64,000 nt of DNA, taken from NCBI RefSeq assembly GCF_900105735.1, contig NZ_LT629793.1, positions 186,001 through 250,000 on the forward strand, written 5' to 3'. Shown in pieces: positions 1 through 8,289 of this stretch. How positions within the stretch are numbered: the stretch's first letter is position 1; every line of letters begins with the position of its first letter. Below the pieces are notes generated by a model, which saw nothing but the letters and a program-made list of their open reading frames with translations, was not told the DNA's origin and searched no databases. A program made the position numbers and the translations under genes. This DNA comes from Pseudomonas yamanorum (GTDB lineage Bacteria; Pseudomonadota; Gammaproteobacteria; Pseudomonadales; Pseudomonadaceae).

Positions 1-1
1 C

Positions 2-178
2 AAGCAACTGGGCAACACCCCGGCGGTATGCCGCAAGTGCTACATCCACCCGGCCGTGCTGGAGCATTTCAGCCTGGGCGAGCTGGCAAAGCTGCCCAAG
101 CCACGGGTGCGCAAAGGCCTGAAAGCCGAGGAAGTGGGGTTGGCGATGTTTCTGGAGCAACTGGCAGAACGCCTGTGA
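2..178 (+). CDS. DNA topoisomerase IB, C-terminal fragment (gene enters from the left edge)
   Basis: Only the last 58 codons and the stop lie in the window. The reading frame opens with LGNTPAVCRKCYIHP, the signature of poxvirus-like bacterial type IB topoisomerases; in that family the tyrosine of the (K)xYIHP motif is the nucleophile that forms the 3'-phosphotyrosyl link to DNA. The rest is a short basic tail rich in Lys and Glu. These enzymes relax supercoils of both signs without ATP. The N-terminal domain and other catalytic residues are outside the window, so integrity cannot be judged. Confidence 0.8.
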   Translation, partial: KQLGNTPAVCRKCYIHPAVLEHFSLGELAKLPKPRVRKGLKAEEVGLAMFLEQLAERL

Positions 179-255
179 GTGCGCCAAGTCATTGCAGCTG
201 GGGGCAAAGCGCCCTACGGTAGTGGCCGGATAATCTCGCCGAGGAACCCGGCCCC

Positions 256-960
256 ATGCTGCCTTCATCCTTGAAGCCCTACACCAACGCCGCCTTATTG
301 CATCGCCACAAATGGCGCGGGCGTGTCGGACTGATGCTGGTGGCCAGCCTTTCCGTGCTGGCGGGCATGACCGACGCCATTGGTTTCATGGCCAGCGGGG
401 ATTTTGTCTCTTTCATGAGCGGCAACACCACGCGCCTCGCCGTGGCGATCAGCGAAGGCGACCTGGGCCTTACCGGGCGCCTGACGCTGCTGGTAGCGAC
501 GTTTATCGCCGGGAATGCGTTGGGCGTGATGGTCAGCCGCGTCAGCCGGCGCCATGCCCTGCCTTTGTTGCTCTGTATCGCGACCCTGCTGTGCGGGGCC
601 GCCGCCTGGCCGTTCGACGATCAACTGCCGGCGTTGCTGGCGGCGATCATCGCCATGGGCATGTTGAATGCTGCCGTCGAAGAGGTGAACGGATTACCGG
701 TGGGGCTTACGTATGTCACCGGGGCGCTTTCGCGATTTGGTCGCGGGCTGGGCCGCTGGATGCTCGGTGAACGCCGCAACGGCTGGCGCGTGCAACTGAT
801 CCCCTGGGCCGGGATGTTTGCCGGTGCGGTGATCGGTGCATTACTGGAGCATCAGATGGGGATTCGTGCGCTGCTGGTCAGCGGGGTGCTGTCGGCGCTG
901 TTGGGGTTGGTGTCGCTGAAGATTCCCCGGCGCTGGCACTTGGGGTATATGCCACGCTAG
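256..960 (+). CDS. DUF1275 (YoaK-type) integral membrane protein
   Basis: A 234-residue hydrophobic protein with about six membrane segments. The motif GMTDAIGFMASGDFVSFMSGNTTRL near residues 37-60 is typical of DUF1275/YoaK proteins (sequence x-D-A-x-G...F.SFMSGN-T). A second conserved patch with VNGLPVGLTYVTGALSRFGRGL lies near residues 145-165. The family sits in the inner membrane; its substrate is unknown, and transport is only assumed. A GAGGA sequence precedes the ATG. It stands alone; the neighbour downstream is on the other strand. Confidence 0.8.
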   Translation: MLPSSLKPYTNAALLHRHKWRGRVGLMLVASLSVLAGMTDAIGFMASGDFVSFMSGNTTRLAVAISEGDLGLTGRLTLLVATFIAGNALGVMVSRVSRRHALPLLLCIATLLCGAAAWPFDDQLPALLAAIIAMGMLNAAVEEVNGLPVGLTYVTGALSRFGRGLGRWMLGERRNGWRVQLIPWAGMFAGAVIGALLEHQMGIRALLVSGVLSALLGLVSLKIPRRWHLGYMPR

Positions 961-1048
961 AAAAGAGTTGCCCGCCCGGCGCTCCGGCCTCGACGTCCAT
1001 GTACCGGTAAAGAGCCGTCACACCGGGCGAGCAGGAAAATACTAAAAC

Positions 1049-1077
1049 AATGCCCGCGAAGCTGTCCGCAGGGCATT
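1049..1077. terminator. Weak bidirectional hairpin between convergent genes
   Basis: Inverted repeat AATGCCC / GGGCATT with a 15-nt loop, lying between the DUF1275 gene and the lipoprotein gene that faces it. The T-tract is poor on both strands, so this is a modest terminator candidate. Confidence 0.35.
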
Positions 1078-1101
1078 TCTGAACTTTTCTAACGCAACGG
1101 A

Positions 1102-1455
1102 TTACAGACAAGTCGCCAGTGCGGCGAGGCGACGCTTGGCCGGGTAGTCATCCTGGGCAGCATAATAGTTGACGCTGGCACCCGCGCCGGCGCTGCGCAC
1201 GTCGACAAAGTAATCGCCTGCCGTGGTGTAGATGGTGAAGCCACCGGCCTGCGCAGGCTCCATGAAGCCACCGGCATCCACGCCGAACACCGCTTCGTCC
1301 TGCCAACCGAACTGGATGCATTGGGCAACCACCAGCGGGGCCTTGTCCGAGGCCAGGGTTTTATAGGGCGTACCGGTACGCGCCTCTTTCATCTTCGAGC
1401 CCGCACAACCGGCCAGCGATGCCAGTACCAAAGCGCCAATTACCACCATCCGCAT
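1102..1455 (-). CDS. Small putative lipoprotein of unknown function
   Basis: 117 residues starting MRMVVIGALVLASLAGCAGS, a lipoprotein signal peptide with lipobox LAGC; the Cys at residue 17 would be lipidated. The mature part is a short globular domain with tyrosines and alanines and no recognisable catalytic motif. I chose the ATG at 1455 because AAGGAAG stands 6-7 bases upstream and because the signal peptide then begins at the N-terminus; a longer frame reading back to 1575 has no signal. Probably attached to the inner or outer membrane. Function unknown. Confidence 0.7.
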   Translation of the reverse strand: MRMVVIGALVLASLAGCAGSKMKEARTGTPYKTLASDKAPLVVAQCIQFGWQDEAVFGVDAGGFMEPAQAGGFTIYTTAGDYFVDVRSAGAGASVNYYAAQDDYPAKRRLAALATCL

Positions 1456-1564
1456 ACCGAAGCTTCCTTGGAAAAAACGCGACTGTACCATTAGCAGGCG
1501 ACACCGAATGATAATTGCGTCACCCTGCCGCCTACTTACGAACCCGCTTTTACCCGGAACCCCC

Positions 1565-1825
1565 ATGACACCCAACGCCGAGCGCTACAACCCCTCCACC
1601 GACTACGCCGACAAGCTGATCAGCCGCATCGGCCAAACGCCTTCGTGGATCGCCAAACGCATCGGCGTGACCGACAAGCGCATTCGCTACATCCTGGATG
1701 GCGAGCGCACCGTCAAGGGCGAAAGCACCCCGATCCAGATGACCTACACCGAGCAGTTTGCCCTGGAATGCCTGGCGGCCGAAGCCAAAGCCAACAAAAA
1801 GCCCGCCAGCCCGGTTGCTGAATAG
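1565..1825 (+). CDS. Small helix-turn-helix protein
   Basis: 86 residues beginning MTPNAERYNPSTDYADKL. The segment from about residue 20 to 50 (SRIGQTPSWIAKRIGVTDKR followed by IRYILDGER) reads as a Cro/XRE-like helix-turn-helix, then a charged Lys/Ala tail. It is likely a DNA-binding protein of unknown target. Start chosen at 1565 because the 19 residues upstream look non-coding. It diverges from the lipoprotein gene with a 109-bp gap, and is followed by a hairpin and a clear terminator. Confidence 0.65.
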   Translation: MTPNAERYNPSTDYADKLISRIGQTPSWIAKRIGVTDKRIRYILDGERTVKGESTPIQMTYTEQFALECLAAEAKANKKPASPVAE

Positions 1826-1856
1826 CTGACAGATTCATGAACTTTGTTTCACTGTG

Positions 1857-1910
1857 AAGGGAGACCTTGCCGCCTATAGTCGACAGGCTCATTTTTAAGA
1901 AGTCTCCCTT
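1857..1910 (+). other. Long-range 9-bp stem just upstream of a terminator; possible 3'-UTR element or small RNA
   Basis: AAGGGAGAC at 1857-1865 is perfectly complementary to GTCTCCCTT at 1902-1910, enclosing 36 nt. It directly abuts a rho-independent terminator, so the transcript would end in two stacked hairpins. A TATAGT box at about 1875 lies inside the loop and could alternatively start a very short RNA, but no convincing -35 was found. Confidence 0.35.
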
Positions 1911-1912
1911 CC

Positions 1913-1939
1913 AGCCTGCCCTCCCGCAGGCTTTTTTTT
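1913..1939 (+). terminator. Rho-independent terminator
   Basis: AGCCTGC / GCAGGCT stem, six-base loop, then a run of eight T. It closes the transcript of the helix-turn-helix gene at 1565-1825. Confidence 0.85.
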
Positions 1940-1958
1940 GCCCTGGTTTTGCTCCCCC

Positions 1959-2072
1959 CGTAGCAGCTGTCGAGCCCCAGCGAGGCTGCGTTGGCAGCAC
2001 CCCCATTAACCAGCCAGACGCTAAACCGAGGCGCGCCTGACGCAGCCTCGCTTGGGCTCGACAGCTGCTACG
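1959..2072. repeat. Intergenic inverted repeat, family A (copy 1)
   Basis: Two arms of 32 nt, 1959-1990 and 2041-2072, face each other around a 50-bp spacer. The arm contains TAGCAGCTGTCGAGC and CAGCGAGGCTGCG. The same arms recur at 59996-60097. It lies between the terminator and azlD. Confidence 0.85.
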
Positions 2073-2087
2073 GCAGGCGTTTGCTGT

Positions 2088-2399
2088 TCAGAGCAGCCAG
2101 CGGAACAGATAGAACAGCGCCATGCTCAGCAACACGGTGATCAGCACGCTGCGGGTCCAGAACATCAACGCCACGGCGCACACCCCCGCCAGCAGGTAAG
2201 GGTTGCTCACGCTCAGGTTGAGTTTGTGGTCGGCCAGAAAAATGATCGGCCCACAGATGGCGGTGAGCATCCCCGGTACGGCAAACCCGAGAAACTCCCG
2301 CGCCCCGCGATTGAGGCGCACCGGCAGGCGCGGCTCGATGAACAGGTAGCGGTTGAGAAACACGATCAAACCCATGCCAAAAATCATCACGAAGATCAT
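2088..2399 (-). CDS. azlD: AzlD-type small subunit of branched-chain amino acid exporter
   Basis: 103 residues, four hydrophobic segments, with the AzlD pattern of a short N-terminal helix, NRYLFIEPRLP, then FLGFAVPGMLTAICGP. Together with AzlC the family exports branched-chain amino acids or analogues. The ATG at 2399 overlaps the azlC stop by four bases (ATGA), which implies translational coupling and decides the start; a longer frame back to 2507 reads low-complexity sequence. Inner membrane. Confidence 0.8.
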   Translation of the reverse strand: MIFVMIFGMGLIVFLNRYLFIEPRLPVRLNRGAREFLGFAVPGMLTAICGPIIFLADHKLNLSVSNPYLLAGVCAVALMFWTRSVLITVLLSMALFYLFRWLL

Positions 2400-3106
2400 C
2401 GCTGCCCTACTCCCAGCCGCTTGCACGCAAACCCCGCGCTCATCCCCAACACTCCGGACACCACCACCGCCGACTCCCAATGCAGGTAGCTCAGCCATAC
2501 CGAACACAACAACGACACGGCGACGCAGACGATGGTTGGCACGTCGCGTACAACGGGGGTGATCAGGGCGATAAACGTCGCGGCAATCGAGAATTCCAGA
2601 CCCAGCTGATCCAGCCCGGGAATGCTTTTACCGAGCACGATGCCGGCGAAGGTGAAGACGTTCCAGATGATATAGAACGTCAGGCCGACGCCCAGGGCGT
2701 ACCAGCGGTTGAAGGTCTGGCGGTCATATTGGCTGACCAGGGCGAAGAATTCATCGGTCAGCAAAAAGCCCAGGCTCATGCGCCACCTGGGTTTGAGCGG
2801 CGACAGCGTAGGGCGCATGTGCATGCCATAGAGCAAATGCTGTGAGGTCAGCAGCAAGGTGGTCAGCAGGATCGAAATCAGGCTGGCGCCGCTCTTGACC
2901 ATACCGATGGCCACCAGTTGGGCGGCACCGGCAAACACAATGGTCGACAGCCCTTGGGCTTCCAGCGGAGTGAATTGGGCATCAATTGCGGTGGAACCGG
3001 CCAGCAATCCCCAGGGCGCACAGGCCAGGGACAATGGAATGATCGCAATCGCGCCACGGGAAAAGGCGTTCAGAGGCAGGGCGTTAGGCATACACAACAG
3101 GCTCAT
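2396..3106 (-). CDS. azlC: AzlC family branched-chain amino acid exporter, large subunit
   Basis: 236 residues with five or six membrane helices. The stretch ACAPWGLLAGSTAIDAQFTP, the FAGAAQLVAIGMV motif and the HLLYGMHM motif are typical of AzlC/YgaZ. It forms a two-gene unit with azlD downstream. An in-frame ATG five codons further in (3091) is an equally reasonable start, since neither has a strong ribosome-binding site. Regulation not visible. Confidence 0.85.
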   Translation of the reverse strand: MSLLCMPNALPLNAFSRGAIAIIPLSLACAPWGLLAGSTAIDAQFTPLEAQGLSTIVFAGAAQLVAIGMVKSGASLISILLTTLLLTSQHLLYGMHMRPTLSPLKPRWRMSLGFLLTDEFFALVSQYDRQTFNRWYALGVGLTFYIIWNVFTFAGIVLGKSIPGLDQLGLEFSIAATFIALITPVVRDVPTIVCVAVSLLCSVWLSYLHWESAVVVSGVLGMSAGFACKRLGVGQR

Positions 3107-3163
3107 CGACAGTCAGTCGACAAGCATGCCAGCGGTATCAGGGATTGTCTTGAACGATCGTGC

Positions 3164-3379
3164 TCAGGCCAGTTTGACCGACACCCGCTCCACGGCGTCC
3201 CGGGCTTCGCGCAGTTCGTGGGCGTCCTGGTTGAGCCGGTGGATGGTATTGAGCAGACGCTGGCGCAGCACTTCATCGCTGAGCTTTTCAACCGCGCGCA
3301 TCAGGTCAAAGGCCGCGGTTTCGTTATTGTCCGCGACGGAATCGAGGGTCTTACGCAGGTTGCGAGTGGCACGGGTCAC
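3164..3379 (-). CDS. Small helical protein of unknown function
   Basis: 71 residues, highly charged and predicted all-helical (LRQRLLNTIHRLNQDAHELR), ending DAVERVSVKLA. It starts at a GTG with GGAAG six bases upstream. No signal peptide, membrane segment or known domain. It probably forms a short coiled coil in the cytoplasm. It sits between azlC and the divergent ars operon but shows no link to arsenic. Confidence 0.6.
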   Translation of the reverse strand: MTRATRNLRKTLDSVADNNETAAFDLMRAVEKLSDEVLRQRLLNTIHRLNQDAHELREARDAVERVSVKLA

Positions 3380-3496
3380 ACGTTTTCTTCCTTCATCACC
3401 ATTGGGCAGGCACTTTAGGACATTTGTGTTTCAGTTTAATTTCAACCACTTGTCGTCGATTGCCCGGCCGTTGACGCAGGTCAATCGAAACAGGAT

Positions 3497-3539
3497 TTGA
3501 CCGAAACATATGGAAATACGTATATTCGAATTTCCATAT
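3497..3539 (+). promoter_or_regulatory. ars promoter with ArsR operator
   Basis: TTGACC at 3497-3502, an 18-bp spacer and TATATT at 3521-3526 form a sigma-70 promoter. A perfect 10-bp inverted repeat, ATATGGAAAT (3508-3517) and ATTTCCATAT (3530-3539), spans the -10 box. Its position would let bound ArsR block RNA polymerase; loss of binding with arsenite would open the operon. Confidence 0.75.
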
Positions 3540-3556
3540 ATATGAGGTCGCTGACC

Positions 3557-3913
3557 ATGTCAGATCTCTTCTCCCCACCCAACGTCTTCAAATGCCTGGC
3601 CGACGCCACCCGCGCACGGCTGACGTTGTTGATCCTGCGTGAAGGCGAACTTTGTGTGTGCGAGTTGATCCATGCTCTGGACGACAGCCAGCCGAAAATC
3701 TCCCGCCACCTGGCGCAACTGCGCAGTTGCGGGTTATTGCTGGACCGTCGCCAGGGCCAGTGGATTTATTACCGCCTCAACCCGGCCTTGCCAGCATGGG
3801 TGACGGCGGTGCTCGACACCACCCTGCAAGCCAACCAAGCCTGGTTAAACACAGACGCCCAGCGTTTGGACACCATGGGCGACCGACCACAACGGGCCAG
3901 CGCCTGCTGCTGA
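3557..3913 (+). CDS. arsR: ArsR family arsenite-responsive repressor
   Basis: 118 residues with a winged helix-turn-helix. The motif ELCVCEL near residues 31-37 carries the cysteine pair that binds As(III) in classic ArsR, followed by the recognition helix QPKISRHLAQLR. The C-terminus ends ASACC, another cysteine pair seen in several ArsR proteins. The ATG at 3557 has a GAGG site nine bases upstream; ATG 3542 is an alternative. First gene of arsRBC; it should repress its own operon through the palindrome at 3508-3539. Confidence 0.92.
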   Translation: MSDLFSPPNVFKCLADATRARLTLLILREGELCVCELIHALDDSQPKISRHLAQLRSCGLLLDRRQGQWIYYRLNPALPAWVTAVLDTTLQANQAWLNTDAQRLDTMGDRPQRASACC

Positions 3914-3931
3914 TCCTGCGGAGAGCTTTTC

Positions 3932-5215
3932 ATGCTTGTAGCCGTTGCTATTTTTCTGTTCACCATCATCCTGGTCATCTGGCAGCCCAAGGGCCTGGGC
4001 GTCGGCTGGAGCGCCACCATGGGCGCGATCCTGGCCCTGGCGTGTGGCGTTATCAGCCTGGCGGATATTCCGGTGGTGTGGCACATCATCTGGAACGCCA
4101 CCGGGACGTTCGTCGCGTTGATCGTCATCAGCCTGCTGCTGGATGAGGCGGGCTTTTTTGCCTGGGCCGCCTTGCATGTGGCGCGTTGGGGCCGTGGACG
4201 CGGTCGGCGGTTGTTCGCGTATATGGTGCTGCTGGGCGCGCTGGTGTCGGCGTTGTTCGCCAACGACGGCGCGGCGCTGATCCTCACGCCCATCGTGATG
4301 TCGATGCTGTTGGCGTTGCGCTTTTCTCCGGCGGCGACCCTGGCGTTCGTCATGGGCGCCGGGTTTATCGCCGACACCGCGAGCCTGCCACTGGTGGTCT
4401 CCAATCTGGTGAACATCGTATCGGCCGACTACTTCAAGATCGGCTTTAACGAATACGCCGCCGTGATGGTGCCGGTGAACCTGGTGAGCGTCGCCGCGAC
4501 CCTCGCGGTATTGATGTGGTTTTTCCGCCGCGATATTCCGCAAACCTACGACCCGGCCGACCTCGACGACCCTGCCAGCGCGATCCACGACCGCGCCACC
4601 TTCCGCGCCGGCTGGTGGGTGCTGGGCATCCTGCTGGTGGGCTGCTTCGCCCTGGAACCGCTGGGCATTCCCATCAGCGCGATTTCCGCCGCCTGCGCCA
4701 CCTTGCTGCTGGTAATCGCCGCCAAGGGCCACAAGATTTCCACTCGCAAGGTGCTGAAGGAAGCGCCCTGGCAGATCGTGATCTTCTCCCTGGGCATGTA
4801 CCTGGTGGTCTACGGCCTGCGTAACGCCGGGCTGACCAACTACCTTGCGACCTGGCTCGACACCTTCGCCGGTTACGGCGTGTGGGGCGCGGCATTGGGC
4901 ACTGGCGTGCTGACCGCCCTGTTGTCTTCGGCGATGAACAACCTGCCGACCGTGCTGATCGGTGCGCTTTCCATCGAAGCCAGCCACGCGGTAGGCGTGG
5001 TCAAGGACGCGATGATCTACGCCAACGTGATCGGCAGCGACCTCGGCCCGAAAATCACCCCCATCGGTAGCCTGGCCACCTTGCTCTGGCTGCACATCCT
5101 GGCGCGCAAAGGCATCAGCATCACCTGGGGTTACTACTTCAAGGTCGGCATTGTGCTGACCCTCCCGGTGCTGTTGATCACCCTCGCCGCCCTCGCCCTG
5201 CGCCTGAGTTTCTGA
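3932..5215 (+). CDS. arsB: ArsB arsenite efflux pump
   Basis: 427 residues, the usual ArsB length, with about twelve membrane helices of the ion-transporter superfamily. Recognisable stretches include [39 protein letters not shown] and [17 protein letters not shown]. It extrudes arsenite (and antimonite) as an antiporter with protons, or with ArsA when present; no arsA is seen here. It lies 18 bases after arsR with a GGAGAG site, and 13 bases before arsC. Confidence 0.93.
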   Translation: MLVAVAIFLFTIILVIWQPKGLGVGWSATMGAILALACGVISLADIPVVWHIIWNATGTFVALIVISLLLDEAGFFAWAALHVARWGRGRGRRLFAYMVLLGALVSALFANDGAALILTPIVMSMLLALRFSPAATLAFVMGAGFIADTASLPLVVSNLVNIVSADYFKIGFNEYAAVMVPVNLVSVAATLAVLMWFFRRDIPQTYDPADLDDPASAIHDRATFRAGWWVLGILLVGCFALEPLGIPISAISAACATLLLVIAAKGHKISTRKVLKEAPWQIVIFSLGMYLVVYGLRNAGLTNYLATWLDTFAGYGVWGAALGTGVLTALLSSAMNNLPTVLIGALSIEASHAVGVVKDAMIYANVIGSDLGPKITPIGSLATLLWLHILARKGISITWGYYFKVGIVLTLPVLLITLAALALRLSF

Positions 5216-5228
5216 CGGAGTCCGCTTG

Positions 5229-5699
5229 ATGAAAGTCCTGTTCATGTGCACCGCCAACAGCTGCCGCAGCATTCTCTCCGAAGCCTTGCTCAACCATCTG
5301 GCGCCGGACGGTTTCCATGCCATCAGCTCCGGGAGTTTCCCCAGGGGCCAGGTGCTGCCCCGCACCCTGACCACCCTGAAGGCCGCCGGCATCAGCACCG
5401 AAGGTTTGTACAGCAAGGGCAACGACGCCTTTGAAGGCAGCCCGCCGGACTTCGTCATCACCGTGTGCGACAAGGCCGCCGGGGAGGCCTGCCCGGTGTA
5501 TTTCGGCCCGGCCATCAAGGCGCATTGGGGGTTGGAGGACCCGTCGGATGTTCAAGGCGATGAAGCCCAGGTCGACGCCGCGTTCCGCGCCACGCTCGAA
5601 ATCATTGAACGGCGCTGCCGGGCTTTTTTCGAGATTCCGTTCGCCAGGCTGAACCCCATCGAACTCAAGGCCGAGCTTGATCGCATCGCCGCGTTGTAA
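5229..5699 (+). CDS. arsC: ArsC arsenate reductase, thioredoxin-coupled (low-molecular-weight phosphatase fold)
   Basis: 156 residues. The P-loop CTANSCRS places the nucleophile at Cys7 and Arg13 (CX5R), and Cys80 and Cys88 match the redox relay of the thioredoxin-dependent class. It reduces arsenate to arsenite for export by ArsB. The ATG at 5229 follows GGAG by eight bases; the TTG immediately before it is a less likely start. Last gene of the operon; no arsH follows, unlike many pseudomonad ars operons. Confidence 0.9.
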   Translation: MKVLFMCTANSCRSILSEALLNHLAPDGFHAISSGSFPRGQVLPRTLTTLKAAGISTEGLYSKGNDAFEGSPPDFVITVCDKAAGEACPVYFGPAIKAHWGLEDPSDVQGDEAQVDAAFRATLEIIERRCRAFFEIPFARLNPIELKAELDRIAAL

Positions 5700-5779
5700 C
5701 CGAAGAGCCTGGCGAGTAGTCGATCTGAAGCCCTCTTCCGGCGTATGCTCGCGGGCAACCGTCACTGCGAGCCCCCTCA

Positions 5780-6571
5780 ATGAGTTCCATGCAGCACGCC
5801 TGGCTGGGCAACTACGAAGTCAGCAGCACATCGTGCACCGGCCTGACGTTTGCCCGCCACAGCCATGATGAATGCGTGATCGGCGTCAACCTGCTCGGCG
5901 AGGAACAGGTGTGGCTGGACCGCCGGACGTTCGAAGCCGGCCCCGGCAGCATCACCTTGTACAACCCAGGGCAGATTCAGGGCGGCGGCGCGGCCGAGGG
6001 GCAGCCGTGGCGGTTTGTCAGCCTGTATGCGACTGCCGATCAATTGGCGGCTGACCTGGGTCTGGCACACCTGGAGTTCGACCGTTCGCTGTGTTTCCAA
6101 CCGGAGCTGGCGATGAAACTGGCCGGTGCGATTGAAGGTTCGCTGAGTGCCGATCCGATCGCCCGGGAGCTGAGTGAGGAAGCCTTGGTGGTGCTGCTCG
6201 GCGAGGTGGTCAGTTGCAGTGGCGTGCGCCTGCCTGGCAGCACGGCGGTGGGTCGCGGGCTGGTGATCAAGGCTCAGGAGTTGCTGGCGGAAAACCTGCA
6301 CCAGGCGGTTGCCCTCGAGACTCTCGGCGACGAGCTGGGCCTGTCGAAATTCCATCTGCTGCGAGCTTTCCAGAAAGAAACCGGACTGAGTCCTCGCCAG
6401 TGGGCGATGCAACTGCGCACTCGTCGCGCCAAAGGGCTGTTGCGCTCAGGCGTGGCGGCGTCGCAAGTGGCCCACGCCCTCGGATTCGCCGATCAAAGCC
6501 ATCTGAACCGGCATTTTCGTGCGGCCTACGGCATTACGCCGGGGCGCTATCAAAGCGTGCTCAAGGGCTGA
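5780..6571 (+). CDS. AraC family transcriptional regulator
   Basis: 263 residues: an N-terminal cupin-like effector domain (about 1-160) and a C-terminal double helix-turn-helix, with LGDELGLSKFHLLRAFQKET in the first and VAHALGFADQSHLNRHFRA in the second, followed by the typical GITPGRYQ end. It reads toward a LysE-type exporter 78 bases downstream, a frequent pairing in pseudomonads, so it may control that exporter. Effector unknown. Confidence 0.85.
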   Translation: MSSMQHAWLGNYEVSSTSCTGLTFARHSHDECVIGVNLLGEEQVWLDRRTFEAGPGSITLYNPGQIQGGGAAEGQPWRFVSLYATADQLAADLGLAHLEFDRSLCFQPELAMKLAGAIEGSLSADPIARELSEEALVVLLGEVVSCSGVRLPGSTAVGRGLVIKAQELLAENLHQAVALETLGDELGLSKFHLLRAFQKETGLSPRQWAMQLRTRRAKGLLRSGVAASQVAHALGFADQSHLNRHFRAAYGITPGRYQSVLKG

Positions 6572-6649
6572 AAAGCGCAATCTGGTTCAAGACGAACTCT
6601 CCACCCTCCCCCAAACTACCGGCCATCCATTGAAGGAAGGCAGGCAGGC

Positions 6650-7261
6650 ATGTTGACGATCTTTTTTTCGGCGCTGGTGTTCGGTTTTGTGTTTTGCCTG
6701 TCTCCGGGGGCGGTGCTGGCGGAAACCCTGCGCCGTGGGCTATTGCACGGGTTTACGCCTGCGTTGTTGGTGCAGATTGGCTCGCTGGTGGGCGATGCCG
6801 TGTGGGCGGTGATTGGGCTGACCGGCATAGCGTTGTTGATCCAGCATGAGTCGGTACGGGTGCCGCTGACGGCGGTGTGCGGTTTGTATCTCGCGTGGCT
6901 CGGGATACGCAGCTTGATGGATGCCTGGCGGCTGCCGGAATCCGACAGTGCGCCGGCCAGGTCCGGGCAGAATGCGCTGATGGTGGGGGCAGCGATTTCC
7001 CTGGCCAATCCGAAGAACATTGTTTATTGGGGGGCCTTGGGCAGCGCGCTGTCGGGGATAGTTGGGGCGACGCCGAGCCATGGGCAGACGCTGATGTTTT
7101 TTGCGGGGTTCATGGTGGCGTCGGTGCTTTCGTGCTTTTTGATTGCGGCGTTGGTCAACCTGTTGCGCCAGAATGCGTCGCCCATGTGGCAGAGGGTTAG
7201 CTATGGCGCTTGCGGTGTGGTGCTGCTGTATCTGGCGGTTCTGGCTTTGCGGGCGATTTGA
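6650..7261 (+). CDS. LysE family amino acid/metabolite exporter
   Basis: 203 residues with six hydrophobic segments. The N-terminal FCLSPGAVLAETLRRGLLHG and the later ISLANPKNIVYWGALGSAL match the LysE/RhtB translocator family, which exports amino acids and related compounds by proton exchange. AAGGAAGG precedes the ATG. Probably regulated by the AraC protein encoded directly upstream. Confidence 0.82.
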   Translation: MLTIFFSALVFGFVFCLSPGAVLAETLRRGLLHGFTPALLVQIGSLVGDAVWAVIGLTGIALLIQHESVRVPLTAVCGLYLAWLGIRSLMDAWRLPESDSAPARSGQNALMVGAAISLANPKNIVYWGALGSALSGIVGATPSHGQTLMFFAGFMVASVLSCFLIAALVNLLRQNASPMWQRVSYGACGVVLLYLAVLALRAI

Positions 7262-7274
7262 GGGTGGGTGATTG

Positions 7275-8094
7275 AGTACATATCCGTTATTTAGGTAACG
7301 GCCGCCTATGGTTCCGCTCTTACAGCGGCTCACTTTGGAAAAGCCCCAAAGTAAGCAAAGGGCTCTGCCCCGCCTGTCGGCACCTCGCTAGGGCTCGGTG
7401 TTCCCTCACTCCGGCATTGCTCCGCGGGCCGCCGCGACGGGCCATCCATGGCCCGGCGCGGCTAAACCGGCGTCCTGCCGGTTTACCCGCTCCGCACTGC
7501 CTGCGTTCGGCCTCGGGCTTATTGGGGCAGTCAGATCAAGATCAAAAGCAGATCAAGAGCACAGCGGCCTCCCGGCCGGCTTGAGTGTTAAAAGCAAAGG
7601 CAAGATCCAGAGCGAAAGCCAAATCTGAAGCTGATGCAGCTCTGCTTTTCTGTGGGCTTGCCTGCGATGCAGACACCTCGGTCTTCCAGATGCACCGAGG
7701 CGATGCCATCGCAGGCAAGCCAGCTCCCACAGTTGACCGTGCCCGCTTTAGCTTTTGATTTTGCTGTTGCTGTTGCTTCTAAACACTCAAGCCGGCCGGT
7801 AGGCCGCTGTGCTGTTGATCTTGATTTTGATCTTAGGCGCCCCGTTAAACCACGCTGGCCGAACGCAGGCTTTGGAGCGTGGGTAACCCGGCAGGACGCC
7901 GGGTTAGCCGCGCTGGGCCAAGGATGGCCCATCGCGGCGGCCCACGGTCCAAAGCCGGAGTGAGGGCACACCGAGCCTGAGCGAGGTGCCGAGTGGTGGG
8001 GCAAGAGCGTTTTGCTTACTTTTGCGCTTTTCAAAAGTGAGCCGCTGTAAGAGCGGAACCAATATCAGCCATAACACAAATAACGGATATGTAC
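7275..8094. repeat. Giant imperfect intergenic palindrome (about 820 bp)
   Basis: The left end (GTACATATCCGTTATTTAGG) returns in reverse complement at the right end (8070-8094). Matching continues inward through AGTGAGCCGCTGTAAGAGC, a TACCCGGCAGGACGCC-like block, and an ACAGCGGCC..GGCCGGCTTGAGTGTT block, to a centre near 7690. Arms are imperfect, with substitutions and small indels. Several frames run open through it, but they mirror each other across the axis, as expected of repeat DNA rather than genes. No transposase. Confidence 0.85.
7651..7731. repeat. REP-type palindrome at the centre of the large palindrome
   Basis: Arms TGTGGG..CTTGCCTGCGATG and CATCGCAGGCAAGCCAGCTCC..ACA face each other around an inner stem (CACCTCGG / CCGAGG). 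This is a REP doublet of a different family from those at 13322 and 16492. It is centred within a few bases of the axis of the 820-bp palindrome. Confidence 0.8.
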
Positions 8095-8169
8095 CCCACC
8101 CATCCAACAGGCACAGATCATTTATCAATTAGCACACTAACCACAGCAACTTCCCCCTCCACCATCTAT

Positions 8170-8186
8170 CTGAACAAACTCTGAAC
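8170..8186 (-). promoter_or_regulatory. PhoP-like direct repeat upstream of the mgtA promoter
   Basis: CTGAAC at 8170-8175 and again at 8181-8186, an exact 11-bp period; on the minus strand this reads GTTCAG-N5-GTTCAG. Boxes of this form are bound by PhoP/PmrA-class regulators. It lies 25 bp upstream of the -35 box, so binding here is an inference. Confidence 0.5.
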
Positions 8187-8211
8187 CAGTAACAAATTAA
8201 GTCATTAACCG

Positions 8212-8240
8212 TTGACATCCGGCAACTGCCTGAGTAAATT
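8212..8240 (+). promoter_or_regulatory. Sigma-70 promoter of the mgtA leader
   Basis: Perfect -35 TTGACA (8212-8217), 17-bp spacer, -10 TAAATT (8235-8240). Transcription would start near 8247, giving a leader of about 750 nt before mgtA. Confidence 0.7.
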
Positions 8241-8289
8241 CCCCGTGCCTGCAACTCAGGGCCATTTTTCAACCTCACAAAAGAAGCCA

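Noticed and set aside
3103..3291. Minus-strand ORF overlapping the small helical protein gene at 3164-3379
   Set aside because: It lacks a start signal and overlaps a frame with a better ribosome-binding site and protein-like composition.
3845..5518. Long minus-strand open frame opposite arsB and arsC
   Set aside because: It is antisense to well-recognised genes, with His/Gln/Arg-rich low-complexity translation typical of the shadow frame of GC-rich coding DNA.
7398..8034. Several ORFs of 60-150 codons within the giant palindrome
   Set aside because: They mirror each other across the palindrome axis and none shows a protein motif; repeat DNA explains them.
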